DNA of 64,000 nucleotides from Acanthochromis polyacanthus (taxonomy: Eukaryota > Chordata > Actinopteri > Pomacentridae). Below the pieces are notes generated by a model that saw only the letters and a program-made list of their open reading frames with translations, made no database searches and had not been told where the DNA came from. The translations under genes and the position numbers were made by a program. The DNA is taken from assembly GCF_021347895.1 (NCBI RefSeq), contig NC_067116.1, positions 40,629,677 to 40,693,676 on the forward strand, read 5' to 3'. Positions 37,061-48,079 of the stretch are shown here, piece by piece (within the stretch, counting starts at the first letter, position 1; each line of letters opens with the position of its first letter).

Positions 37061-38229
37061 CAGGGACTCACAATTGCAGATGTCCGTCAAGAGGAAATTT
37101 AACCAGCACATCGCATTTTCTGATTTATACTGTAAAAGGTGCAAATAAGCTGTAGTTGAAAGAAAACATTCTTTCACATAAATGGATTTACATTTCTGAT
37201 GAAAGTTTACAGTCTACATTCTATCCACTAAAAATTGCTCATTGTTTCCTTTAACTAGTGTTCTAATTTCTGTAAAAATTAGTGGAAAAAAATTAGGTTT
37301 ACTGCTCCTTTAGCACCGAGCATCTGACATCATTAAGTGCACGAATTAAAACATTTTTCTGCTGTAACCATTTGCTTCAAAAGTCTCATGACAAAGAAAA
37401 TTCACATTTTACCTTTTGGTCAAGCATATATGCAGGTTATAAAAATGGAAACCTGAAGCTGACATTACTTCCTTGAAGTGCTGCAGTGCAAACTTCATTT
37501 AAAGGGAATTTAACGGTTTAGGTACATGTAACTTAAAACAGTGGCATTAATATTACTTAAGTTAATTTGGATTAACTTAATTCAGGGGTGTTTTACCAGC
37601 TGAAGTACTTTCTTAAACTTGGTTCAACAATTCTCCTTTTTTCAGTGTATATTTGTTTTGCTGTTAAATTGTTAAAATGTCGGGAAGGGATTTTTCGTTT
37701 TAAATGGAATAAGAATATTGAGTACAAGAAATCAAAAATAGAAAACAGAGGATTTCAGTGGAGCACTTCTGTTTCATAATTAGACTCACACACATAGACA
37801 GCCATTAATTACAGGTATTTAATGTCCACTGTAATGAGCCTGACCAGGAAGTGGCAGCAGAGACTGATAATTACATACAATAACTGTTAACTCAAAGGGC
37901 AGCAGCATGAATTTTTGACATATAATCATCACTTTATCTATGGCAGCTGAAACCGAAAGGCTCCAACCTGGATGTTACCTGAATTATAAGTGGCGAAACA
38001 TTATCTCCTTTTAATGATGGGAAATTCTAAAAGTTAATAATGGATTAGAAATGGGACAGGTAATTTGTATTAAACGCTGACATCTGAAGAAGTGATGTCC
38101 CTTTTAGAGCTCTGTGGAGTAAAGTAATGGGAGCTCAGGTTGCCAGAGGCTGGTCATTAAGAAGGGATTGGCTTCCCTGGGACAGATCGTATGTTGATGT
38201 AGCAGGATCTCTGCCAGGAGCACACCGAG

Positions 38230-38305
38230 AGAATTAGAATCCATTTATTGCCAAGTGCAATACAGTAAATGTAGGGCAGTTTGTCTTTGTGACACAGGCC
38301 TGGGA
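38230..38305 (+). repeat. Fish interspersed-repeat end fragment
   Basis: TCCATTTATTGCCAAGTGCA and GTTTGTCTTTGTGAC resemble the 3' end of a frequent fish repeat (TTATTGCCAAGTATG type). Only a fragment is present. Confidence 0.4.
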
Positions 38306-39824
38306 CAATGGTTTTTCAACCTATTATGGATTAGAACTGCTTAAAATGAAGAACAAAAGGATCCTTCTGGTGTGTCAGATGGAGGAGACGGTGAAATAAC
38401 AGCAATATCAAAGAAAAGGACACGGCTGAAACACAATCCATGGATATATAAAAAAACATTTCTCTGGGAATTTAGAACATCTTTGAACTTCTGCTTATTG
38501 ATGCCTGATGCCTTTGGGTTTTGATGCTATAAATAGATTGAAACCACAACCAGATGGACCCTAGATTTTTATAGCTCTGTTGGAAACATGGCGTCTGTGC
38601 ATTAGAGCAGAATGGTTTTGGTGTACAATGTCAGTTTCTGTTCAAATATAGAAGACTTAGTAGGTTAAACAAGAACTAGGCTGACAGAGTAGGGGATGAG
38701 TGAGACATGCTCCTCTTTTCTCCAGATAATTTCCATTTTTAATGAACTGGGCAGAATTATGTTATCAGGTCAGGCAAGGCATTTGTTCGCTGCCAGCACT
38801 GAGGAGGGATTGAACGAGAAAAATAACACATTTCACATTTCAGTGAGTAAATTGTGCTCCCCACTACAAATAAACATATTTTGCAGAGCTGCCAGTCGCA
38901 TGCATCTTTTTCAGTGTCATTCAGTGAAAATATGTATGCCAACAGCTTGCTTATTATATAATCATGAGGGCACACAATAGATGCAGTCACATTGGTTTGC
39001 AGCCTTTTTCCTCTTTATGAAACAAAAGGCAATTTCTTTCTCTATCTCAGTCATCCTTTTTGCAGTTTGGATAATGACTGAGTTTTTTTTTTTTTTAAAT
39101 ATATATAATCAGAGGCAGAAGGAGAAACCCTCAAAACAATCACCCTTTCTCTTTTTCATTCAGTGGCTACAATTGCTGCAGTCGCAATCAACCCTGCTGA
39201 CTCCTAAAAAAATGAAATCCCCAAAGTTCCACCATGAAGGAAAAGAGTCCGTAACGGCTGACGCATCGCTGCATAAATGAGCATCAGACATACTGAGTGC
39301 ACCAGGTGATTGGAAGTCTTTTTGTTTCAATCAATTGGATAAACACAGCAAATCTGAGACGCATATCGCTGAATGGGTAGCAGGAAATTGCTTCTGTGAT
39401 CGGTGGGGATGCCAGCTGAGGAGTCAATGATCTGTTTGTAAGGCGGAGGCAATTCACAAAAAGAACGAAGATGTTTTGTTCCTTGGGTCTGAGAAAGCAG
39501 GACGTTTAAGTTGTATCTGCCTCCTGATGCTCTCTTTTTGTGTGATGACTTTATATCACAGCTCAAGTGTGCGGTTTTTGGTTGAACTAGAGACTGACGT
39601 ATACAATAATGTCTGAATCTCCAAACCAACACATGCATGTTTGTTTTCTGCGTTCCTGATTAATATTACATTTAGATTTATACACAGATTCTTGGTATTC
39701 CTTGTTAGGCTATTATTGCAGTCTTAAATAGAGGTCATCATGTTACGTAGTGTCAGAATTAACACCTTAATCTGAACAAAAACATCTTTATCACATTACC
39801 TTTCACAGTAGTTTAGTTCCAGTA

Positions 39825-40075
39825 TATTGCCCAACAGTTTTCAGGTGCAATATTTCACTGTCATGTATGATATTACTTTATTCCCTCAATATCACTGGCA
39901 GTATTACTTGTTACTTTTTCCATTCTACTTCTATTTTAGCTTACTCATTTTCATTATCAGTAATGTATTACTGATGTACTTATACCTTGTTGCTTTTCTA
40001 TTAGGTAGAGCTTTTTTTATGTTATGCAATTTCCTTTGGGGATTAATAGAGTTTTATCTTATCTCACCATAAATG
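39825..40075 (+). repeat. LINE 3'UTR/tail fragment
   Basis: A T-rich stretch with repeated TATTAC words ends in CAATTTCCTTTGGGGATTAA then TAGAGTTTTATCTTATCTC, the typical 3' end of fish LINEs. The 81-residue frame here is an artefact of that low-complexity UTR. Confidence 0.6.
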
Positions 40076-40124
40076 CTGTCTGTCATATTTAATAACATTT
40101 ACCATGCAGTATATCAGCCTCCCT

Positions 40125-40150
40125 TTTAAAAAAAAAAAAAAAAAAAAAAA
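40125..40150 (+). repeat. Poly-A tract
   Basis: More than 20 consecutive A residues, possibly the tail of a retrocopy. No coding body is recognisable upstream. Confidence 0.8.
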
Positions 40151-41039
40151 GCTACCTAAAACCATTCAAATTTATAGCAAGAGTCATAGAGTGGTTCAAT
40201 TGCAAAAACTGTTTTAGCTGAAAGAAAATGATTTAATATTTAATACATAAACATGTTCAGAGCTGCTACAGTTCTGAGATGTCACCGTGGTAATTAAACT
40301 TCAAAATTCTAAGTGTCAAAGCTGTATTTGGCGCGCCCAAACAAACTGACCCAAATGTCTTCTGAGACATCTGGCTGCATAGTTAAACATGTTATACTCA
40401 GATGGCTCTTTTGGTTGGGAGGGTTCTTTCAGCTCCTCCATTTCTAGTTTTACTTTAGTTTCTTGAATGACACCTCGAGGCATGGACTCTTCAAGTTGGG
40501 GACAGTATAATGAGTAAAAACAAACCGCTTTGGCACAGCAAACAGGTGCAAACAGAGCATTTTTTTTCCAATCATCTATTGTATTTGGCTCAGCACAGGC
40601 AGACAGCCGTCTGGCGCCTCACTGGATGGGAGGTTGGAGTTAATTAAAAAGGTTTTGTTCCACAGACATTTGCCTCGCTCTTCTCGGTGTGTGCTCCCCA
40701 GAGCTGTGTTTCAAGATGCGTTTTGAGACCTCAGGGACACCTCTAATCAAAACACACAGGCTGCTAGCCACCTAATCCTCTGAATGCACAACGACAAGGT
40801 GCTTTATGAAGCACTGCTCCACTGTGATACAGATAATTTGGTGATTGCAATTATTCGAGTAGTGATATGCCCATATGGTGTCACAAAAAGGCAGAAAATA
40901 AAGGTCCTTAATGAAACAAAAGTGTGAAAGACATATCTATTAAAACACAATCTATATTCATTCAACTTGCAAGTAGTTCTTGCATATGTTCATAAAAAAA
41001 GTTACACTATTCTATACAGAGTATAATAGCAGCATATTA

Positions 41040-42165
41040 GACAAACTTGATAAGTTTCTCCTCGGGTGATTCCATCCATCAGTTCTCTTCCACCAATCCA
41101 GTGTTGGGTCACTGAGGTCCAGCTAACCTGATCCCCAGCAACAGCTTCCAGTTTTTCCTGGGAGATCCTGAGGCATTTCCGGGCCAGATGGGATACACAA
41201 CCGTTCAAAAGTTTGGGGTCAGCCATTCGATTTCATGTTTTTATTTTTGATGTGCTAACAAAATTTCACAAGGGTTTTTCTAATAATTGATTAGCCTTCA
41301 ACACAACGTACCATTAAAACACAGGAGTGATGGTTGCTAGAAATGTTCCTCTGTACTCCTATGGAGATATTCCATTAAAAATCAGTCGTTTCCAGCTAGA
41401 ATTGTCATTTACCACATTGACAATGTCTAGACTGTATTACTGATTAATTTAATGTTGTCTTCATTGAAAAAAAAAGTTTTTCTTTCAAAAATAAGGACAT
41501 TTCGAAGTGATTCCAAACTTTTGAATGGTAGTGTATACAATCCTTCCAGTTAGTTATGGGTCTACCACGGGGTCTCCTCCCAGTTAGCAGTGCCCGGCAA
41601 ATCGAAAATGGAAGTCTCCCAGGAGGCATCTCTAACAGACCTGATAATCCAAACAGCCTCAGCTGACTGATTTCAATGAAAAGAAGCAACAAGTCTACTC
41701 TGAGTTCCCTCTAGATGTCCAATCTCATCACCTTATCTGTAAGGCTTAGACCATCCTACAGAGGAAACTCATTTTGGCTGCCTGTATCTCATTCTTTTGG
41801 TTACTATCCAGAGTTCATGATCATAGATGAGGTTTAGCACAAAGACAGACCAGTTAATCTTCACCACAACAGTCCAGTACAATGCTTGTATTCCTACTGA
41901 CAATAAGAATTCGTCCGTCCATCTAACACTTGTGGAAAAGATCTTGAGACACTTTAACTCACTCAGTTGAGAGAGCAACTCACCCCCAACCCACAATGAG
42001 AAGTCCACTAGATTCCCACAGAGGATAGAGAATGATGGCCTCAGATTTGGAGGTGCTGAATCTCATCCTGTCCGCTTCCCACTGGGCTGCAAACCGCCTC
42101 AGCACACACTGAAGGATATGGACCGATGAAGCAAACAGAACCGCATCATCTGCAAAACAGCAGAG
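41040..42165 (-). pseudogene. LINE reverse transcriptase C-terminal half, interrupted by a MITE
   Basis: Minus strand, in order: FADDAVLFASSVHILQ at 42156-~42105 with the catalytic FADD box; RFAAQWEADRMRFSTSKSEA; VVVKINWSVFVLNLIYDHEL and WIVTKRMRYR (41769-41900); SQLRLFGLSGLLEMPPGRLP and TGRRPRGRPITNWKDCI (~41560-41670); then, after an inserted element (41196-41533), RKCLRISQEKLEAVAGDQVS (~41100-41180). These are the YxDD, linker and C-terminal blocks of a LINE common in fish genomes. Stops and frameshifts mean it is dead. The clade is not certain. Confidence 0.85.
41196..41533 (+). mobile_element. Tc1/mariner-like MITE, copy 1 (complete, nested)
   Basis: 338 bp. The left terminus CACAACCGTTCAAAAGTTTG pairs with the reverse complement of the right terminus, CACTACCATTCAAAAGTTTG (22 of 26 positions with the extension). 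It is flanked by TA at 41194-41195 and 41534-41535, as for Tc1/mariner insertion. Removing the element and one TA restores a continuous LINE sequence. The interior is non-coding. Confidence 0.88.
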
Positions 42166-44839
42166 ACTCTCAGTGATTCTACTTTAGTGTAGTTCAGAAG
42201 TCTTCAAGCTGGTTTTTACTGTAACACCAGCTTAATAAAATGACAGTACTTCAATATTAGCAGCTTATGTAGCACTGAAATTAAAATGTTATTGACAGAT
42301 GTAAGATCAAAAAATGATTTGGCACAATTTTAGCAATTTCTAAATTAGTATCATATATTAGAGTTTACCTCTAATATTCAAACTAGGTAAATGTATATAA
42401 CAAATAATACTGTAGGCTCTTAACTGCAACATTTAGACTAAATTTGCAACATTACAGTTACCTCTCTATTGAGAAGTACTTTGGCTCACTATCTAATATT
42501 TCAAATACAAAAACAATTGACTTGACTTCTATACATTTGATTTCAGAGCTGTTGCTATCAAAAGCATTGACTGTTATTACTAAAAGATTAAGCCATTAGA
42601 CATATGACTCCTGGAGCAAATATAGCACAAATTGTCTCTAATAAAGGCTTTTATATTATTATAATTTCTGCAGTTAAGTGATATTAGTATGCTTATTGAA
42701 CTATTTACATACCTCTCCCTCTGTGTAACTTACAGGTGTTGTATGTGAGTTCTACAACTTTTACTTTGAAAAACACTGTAGAAATAGAATATTTGTCTCC
42801 TAATCTATTCATATAACTTGCTTTCATGCTGTTGCTTCATGTTGTCCTGGTGTGTGTGTGTGTGCTACTTTGAGAACTGATTCTTCACCATTTTGGCCTG
42901 TAAGCCTTTATACCAGAGCACTGCACACATAATCCTTCACCACAGGCTGCATACAGCATGTTCTGTAGATGTGAGAGGTAAACCAAAGAGTAGCATGCTC
43001 CTCTTTGATAGCTCTCCAATATTTCACAAGAATAAAATAAAAGGACTTGGAGAAAATTACAAAAAATATAATGACTTTGTCTTGTTTCATATGCAGTCCC
43101 ACTTTATGGCATCACATCACTCAATAACACGCATTGCATTGTGCTGCGTTATCTGATCTTGCTTTATGTGAATCCCTGAATCAGATTTCAGATTTTAAAA
43201 AATGTCAAAGCTAATTAGTGCACTGAGGCTTTTGTCTAAACTTGAATATATCTGGGCCAAGAACATAAAAGAGAAGACAAGCTGTTCCCACTGTAGCTTT
43301 AATGTAGCTTTTAAGTAGGCTACCCTGACTTCTTTTTCCTTTTTTTTTTTACAGCGTCTGGCTTGATTGCAATATTCTTTGTTGTTTTTCAGATAAATTA
43401 CTTATCAAGTCCCATACAGCAAACTGATACCTTTCATTTTATGAAATGAGACTCGCTGAAGAACGACTGGAACATGAAAAACGAACACAACAATATCATC
43501 TCAGAGGACGTCTACAAAAACTCTTCCTGTCTAGATTACAGCCTTCAACAAATCTGTGTCCCGCACGGAGCGTTAGCTGCTCAAGTTGCCATGACAAATA
43601 AAAAAATAAAAAAATAGTTTGCCATCCTTAAATGGGATGTCCTAAAAAAATACATGAATGGCTACAAAACGTACCAGAAACGCTTTCTAGTTTATTCTGT
43701 ATTATCCCTGACATTGCCAATATCCGATAACTTGGGAAATGTAATAGAGGCACTAAACAGAAAAGTTAAGGTTCCTCATTTTAGTTTTTGAAATATCTTG
43801 AGGCCGTTTCCTGAAAATAATCGGCGCTATTCTCTCATCAGCTTCAATTGTGCTTTCATCTTCAAAAGGTTGTCACTCACTGAAGTATTTAATTCATGAT
43901 AGCAATAACAGAAAAAAAGCACATCACAGCTACCAAAATCACATTTCCTTTTATCATTGTCTATCATTGTGTAAGGAGCTGCTTCACTTGTGTTGATGTA
44001 TTTAATTTAAACAAGTATAATCAAATATCCTTCATCAAAATGTAAGTCTTCCATCATAGACACATTCATGAATCACTCTGTGCTTTGTTCCATCTAAGAA
44101 ATAAGATGCAAGGCGAAAAATACACAAATGCATGCATGTGTAGCATTGTACAGAAGAGGTACATGTGTCCATACAATAAAGCCATACCTCTCTGGGTCCA
44201 GTATTTCATCTACTGCACCTCAAATCTGAGAAAATTGAAGACATTCCAGTAGCAAACTGTAAAAGCTTCAACAACACTGACTTGGAGTTTCATCATTTCT
44301 ACTTTTACCAACTATTGCACATTTTGACAACAAGAAACTACTGAAATTTATGAAATACAGATGCTTGAAAGGTTATTTAGATAGATTACAATTTTATCAG
44401 AGGGGACTTCCACAGTAAGCACACAAATTAATACATCTGTGAATAATATTATTCATTAGAAAAGCAGTGTAACCCAAGACTGAATGCTTCACAGCGCCAA
44501 CTGAAGTTATCCGTGCTTGTTTGAAATCAATGAAAAATGCATGTTTTGTCACAAGTAAATGATTCATTTTACACAGAGCTTTGAGAATAGAATTAATTGC
44601 AGAGAATCCTCTGTCATCTATCCCATGTTCTGTACTCTGTGTGAGACGCTCTGCCTTCATGGAGACGATACAGAGTTCAGCGGCATAAAACGAATCGGCT
44701 TTAGTGCACCTTTGTGCCTGTATCAGCTGGAATTTTAAACAGTAGCCAAAAGAAAGCTGAGGTTATAGAAGTTGTGCAGCAGAATGGAAAACACTAACTC
44801 AGTGATGTCTCAGGCTGAACATTTGTATATTTAAAAATC

Positions 44840-45355
44840 CTTTTCCGGTGAAAATGACATTCTTTACCCTGTCAACGTGTCCACATGATGCACTTAATAT
44901 GCTAGAATACACATCAAGCGTGATGCTAGGAGCCATAGCTGAAGATTTTCTCCTTGAAACTGCCGTGTGACGATGACAGTCTGAAAAACACAGAATCAGT
45001 TTCACATATAACAAACCTAAGGAACCAATCCTGTCATTATGCAAAGCGCAGATCGCTGCATCATTGTGCAGTGATATAGTTCAGCTATTTAAAAGGTCAG
45101 AAAGGAAACATAAAAAAAGACAAAACACAAAGAAAAAACAAGGCGCAGATTTAAAGACACCCTCCAGTGAAAATCAATTTACCTTGTTAATGTGTTTGTA
45201 TGTTGTTTGTTACGTGCTGGAGGACAATTCAGGAGCAAATTGAGCAGTTCCACACTGAGAATGCAGTTTGCCAGTGACGGTCTGAAAAACACGGATCCAG
45301 ACAGCCAGAGTTTCTTATCTAACAAATCTAAAGAACTAATCACATGAACTTGCAG
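44840..45355. repeat. Two-copy diverged tandem repeat, ~300-bp period
   Basis: Blocks near 44845-45035 recur near 45165-45350. CGGTGAAAATGACATTCTTT corresponds to CAGTGAAAATCAATTT; GACAGTCTGAAAAACACAG to GACGGTCTGAAAAACACGG; and AACCTAAGGAACCAATC to AATCTAAAGAACTAATC. The CTGAAAAACAC words are 301 bp apart. Confidence 0.65.
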
Positions 45356-45889
45356 ACTGGAACTTTCTGTATCTTTATTCTCCTTCAAAATCGCCTTCCA
45401 TTTCAAATATGTGTGGCTAAGTTACTTCACTACTACAACTTGTAGCACAGAGTAGTTTTACAGATTATGACTGTACATAATCTCATGTATGATTAAGGCT
45501 AGAAAAGGTATTTCCTGCTATGTAAAATTATTGAATTTATGAAATTACTATTTTTTGTCATTTTACAGATTTTTTTTGGCACCACAGCTGCCAGTGTTGT
45601 GACAAAATCTAACTGTCTGCCAAAAACTGATTACGTCTGGTCCAGAGCCGGCTTTTATCTGGATCAAACAGTCACGATGTGCAAATACAGATTGTTCTGT
45701 GTATCTGTGGTGATAGAAGATGTGTGTCTTGGTGAAACTTCTAAGTGGATATTTGCTAGCAGAGAAATGTTTGCAGCTTACAGCCTAATCAGGAATGAAA
45801 TAGAAGATGATACTTTGATTCCAGCATATTCAATTTTGGCATTTTTTTCTCTTCTATGACTGAATATCTTTGGGGCTGTGGGCAAGTAA

Positions 45890-46060
45890 GACATCTTGGT
45901 CGTCTGGAAAATGCCAATCAACATTTCTCACCATTTTCTGACATTTAACAGACCAAAAAAGTAATCAATTAATAAATTTGTTGATTGATTCAGCAAATAA
46001 ATAACAGATTAATCAATTAACAGTGAATAATAATCAGCTTTTTGCAGCATTATATTACCG
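45890..46060 (-). repeat. ATTAATCAATTAA-type repeat, second copy
   Basis: CATTTTCTGACATTTAACAG, GTAATCAATTAATAAATTTG and CAGATTAATCAATTAACAGT match the fish repeat seen at ~26.8 kb, in opposite orientation. Confidence 0.45.
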
Positions 46061-47759
46061 GCAATATAAACAGCATTTTTTCCTCATGTTTAGGTGTATG
46101 TGTTTGGTGTATGTAACATTCTTATTTAGAATAATAAAGTAGTAAAATATTAAAGTTGTTGGAGTACGACTGTTTTGCTATATAATAATTTTGTTTTTGT
46201 TGCAATTTATGACTTTAACTGCAACATAAATGTTTGACAGTTCTACTATTCCCTAGAAGTGATAAATGTGACACAACAGTTATAGTTAATATAATACATC
46301 TAATTTCCTGACATAAAAACATTGTCCATCATTAATCAGCAGTGATGCTTAGCAGACAACAGCTAACAATTCAGGCTAGCTAGCTAGAGCTACACTGAGC
46401 TACTATAGCAGAACTTCTTAGTTTAACACAAAGTCAGCTAGCTACCCTTTAAGACAGATAATAATTACATTCTTTAACTGCTGGCTAGGTATTGTGCTAC
46501 CGTCTTAGATGATGGTGTACAAGATTTATCAGAAATCCAGGCTACTCTGCCACATATTACTGCAAAGCTTGTTTTTGTGCACACTAATGCATAACCCTCC
46601 ATATAACTGTCACATACGTAAAGAACAAAGAAAACTTTGCAAATCTCTATTCTTACAGAAAACAAACACACTAAATTTGTTCTGTCTAAATACCCCATCA
46701 GCATACCACAGAACAACTTCCTCTGATGTCCTCAGACCAGTGTAAGGAGAGCAGAAACTTTAGCACCGCGCTTTTTTTATATTTCTAACGACCACAACAC
46801 TTCCGCATTCTGACAGTCATGTGACAACAACAACCAATCAGAATCATGGAAGGCTTAGAGGACAAGAAAACTGTAATTGCACAGAGACAAACATAGCTGC
46901 TCAAGCATGCAAATACGTGAAGAACGATTTAATATAAAACATTTTTGACTGCTTAGTGTGTAAACACAAACATGCGAACACTGTATCTGAATGTGTAAAT
47001 GTTAGTGTAAATATTCAAAGCCCATTTTCGTATATTAAGCGTATGAATTTCCATAAAGCATTCTTTCAATGTTATATATTAATAAAGGTACAAACATTTT
47101 GTGTTCTGCAGTATTCTGAGGATGTTTTGGGGATGTGATTAAAAACATTTCCACAATGTTCCACAGTGACAGAGGATGGAGCATTTTAATACAATATTTA
47201 CAACATAGGGTAAACTACGGAAAAAACTATTTAAAATAATTATACTTTAAATATTAATATAGTATATATTCAAAAAACATGACTGAGGTACTAAATTTAG
47301 AGGGTAACTTAATCATACCAGGCTAGAATTTTGTAATTATTATTGCTATAATCAGAATCACAAATATTGATCTCCAAAGAGAAATTGTTTGCATACCAGT
47401 TGTTCCCAGTAGAATAGAATAGACTTAAGCAGTACAAAAACATATAGACGAACATGAGTAGAAAAATATCTCCTAAAATATGTCCTACTAATATAAACAT
47501 AAGTATAAAATGTAAAGTGTCTATTGTTCTAAGAAAAATAAAAAATATAAGAAAGCATGCAGTGTAATAAATAAGTTATATAACTAAATCCAAAAGCTTT
47601 GAAAAGAGGGGCATTTTATTTGTTTTACAAATTGATTTTGCATGTTTTGTACATGCACATGCTCTTTGGTTAACCCCAGCTGTTTTTGCTAGATGCATAA
47701 ACTTAAAAATCCTGGGACTTTAAAGAAAAACACGACTAGAACTTTGCAGAACGTCATGG

Positions 47760-48064
47760 TTCCAGCAGCTGAACCCCATGTGAACTCGCGGATGAAAGCC
47801 GGGTTTGTTTAGGACCATGCGGAGCTCGGCGCTGTTGAATGAGGGCGTCCCTGTGGAGGGGAGCGCGTGTGGTGGAGGAGGAGGAGGGGAGGGAGGGAGG
47901 AAGAGTAGTGGAGCGACGCTGTCTCCGGATCATGATGCTCAGTGGTGCTGCCGCTCAAGTGTTGCATGCTGGAGACTCCCGACGCCCGGTACCGGTAGGA
48001 TGAGGATGATGAAGATGATGATGATGAAGACTCGCTCTGCGCGTGGAAACGAGTGGAATTGAAG
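47760..48064 (+). promoter_or_regulatory. st6galnac5: st6galnac5 promoter/5' leader with upstream ORFs
   Basis: GC- and purine-rich sequence (GGAGGAGGAGG, GGGAGGGAGGG, and a GATGATGAAGATGATGATG stretch) contrasts with AT-rich flanks. Upstream start codons lie at 47778 (ATG directly followed by TGA), 47792 (7 codons) and 47817 (81 codons, stop 48060-48062). The last ends two bases before the main ATG. The true transcription start is unknown. Confidence 0.6.
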
Positions 48065-48079
48065 ATGAAGATCAGAGTG
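48065..48079 (+). CDS. st6galnac5: st6galnac5 coding exon 1 (five codons)
   Basis: Encodes only MKIRV before donor GTG|GTAATT, phase 0. Joined to exon 2 it gives MKIRVCQGVSGIIVVTMVTT, which lines up position by position with the remembered human start MKTLMRHGLAV. This supports the start codon despite the tiny coding length. Confidence 0.8.

Larger units (their letters stand above)
33401..47760. other. Intergenic DNA between divergent slc44a5 and st6galnac5
   Basis: Apart from the repeats listed separately, no conserved exon is recognised in these ~14 kb. In particular I find no trace of the genes lying between SLC44A5 and ST6GALNAC5 in human. Two stretches, 42200-44800 and 46060-47700, are plain AT-rich DNA in which I see nothing. 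Confidence 0.7.

Noticed and set aside
39825..40075. 81-codon hydrophobic ORF
   Set aside because: It lies in a T-rich LINE 3'UTR-like fragment ending in the usual LINE tail.
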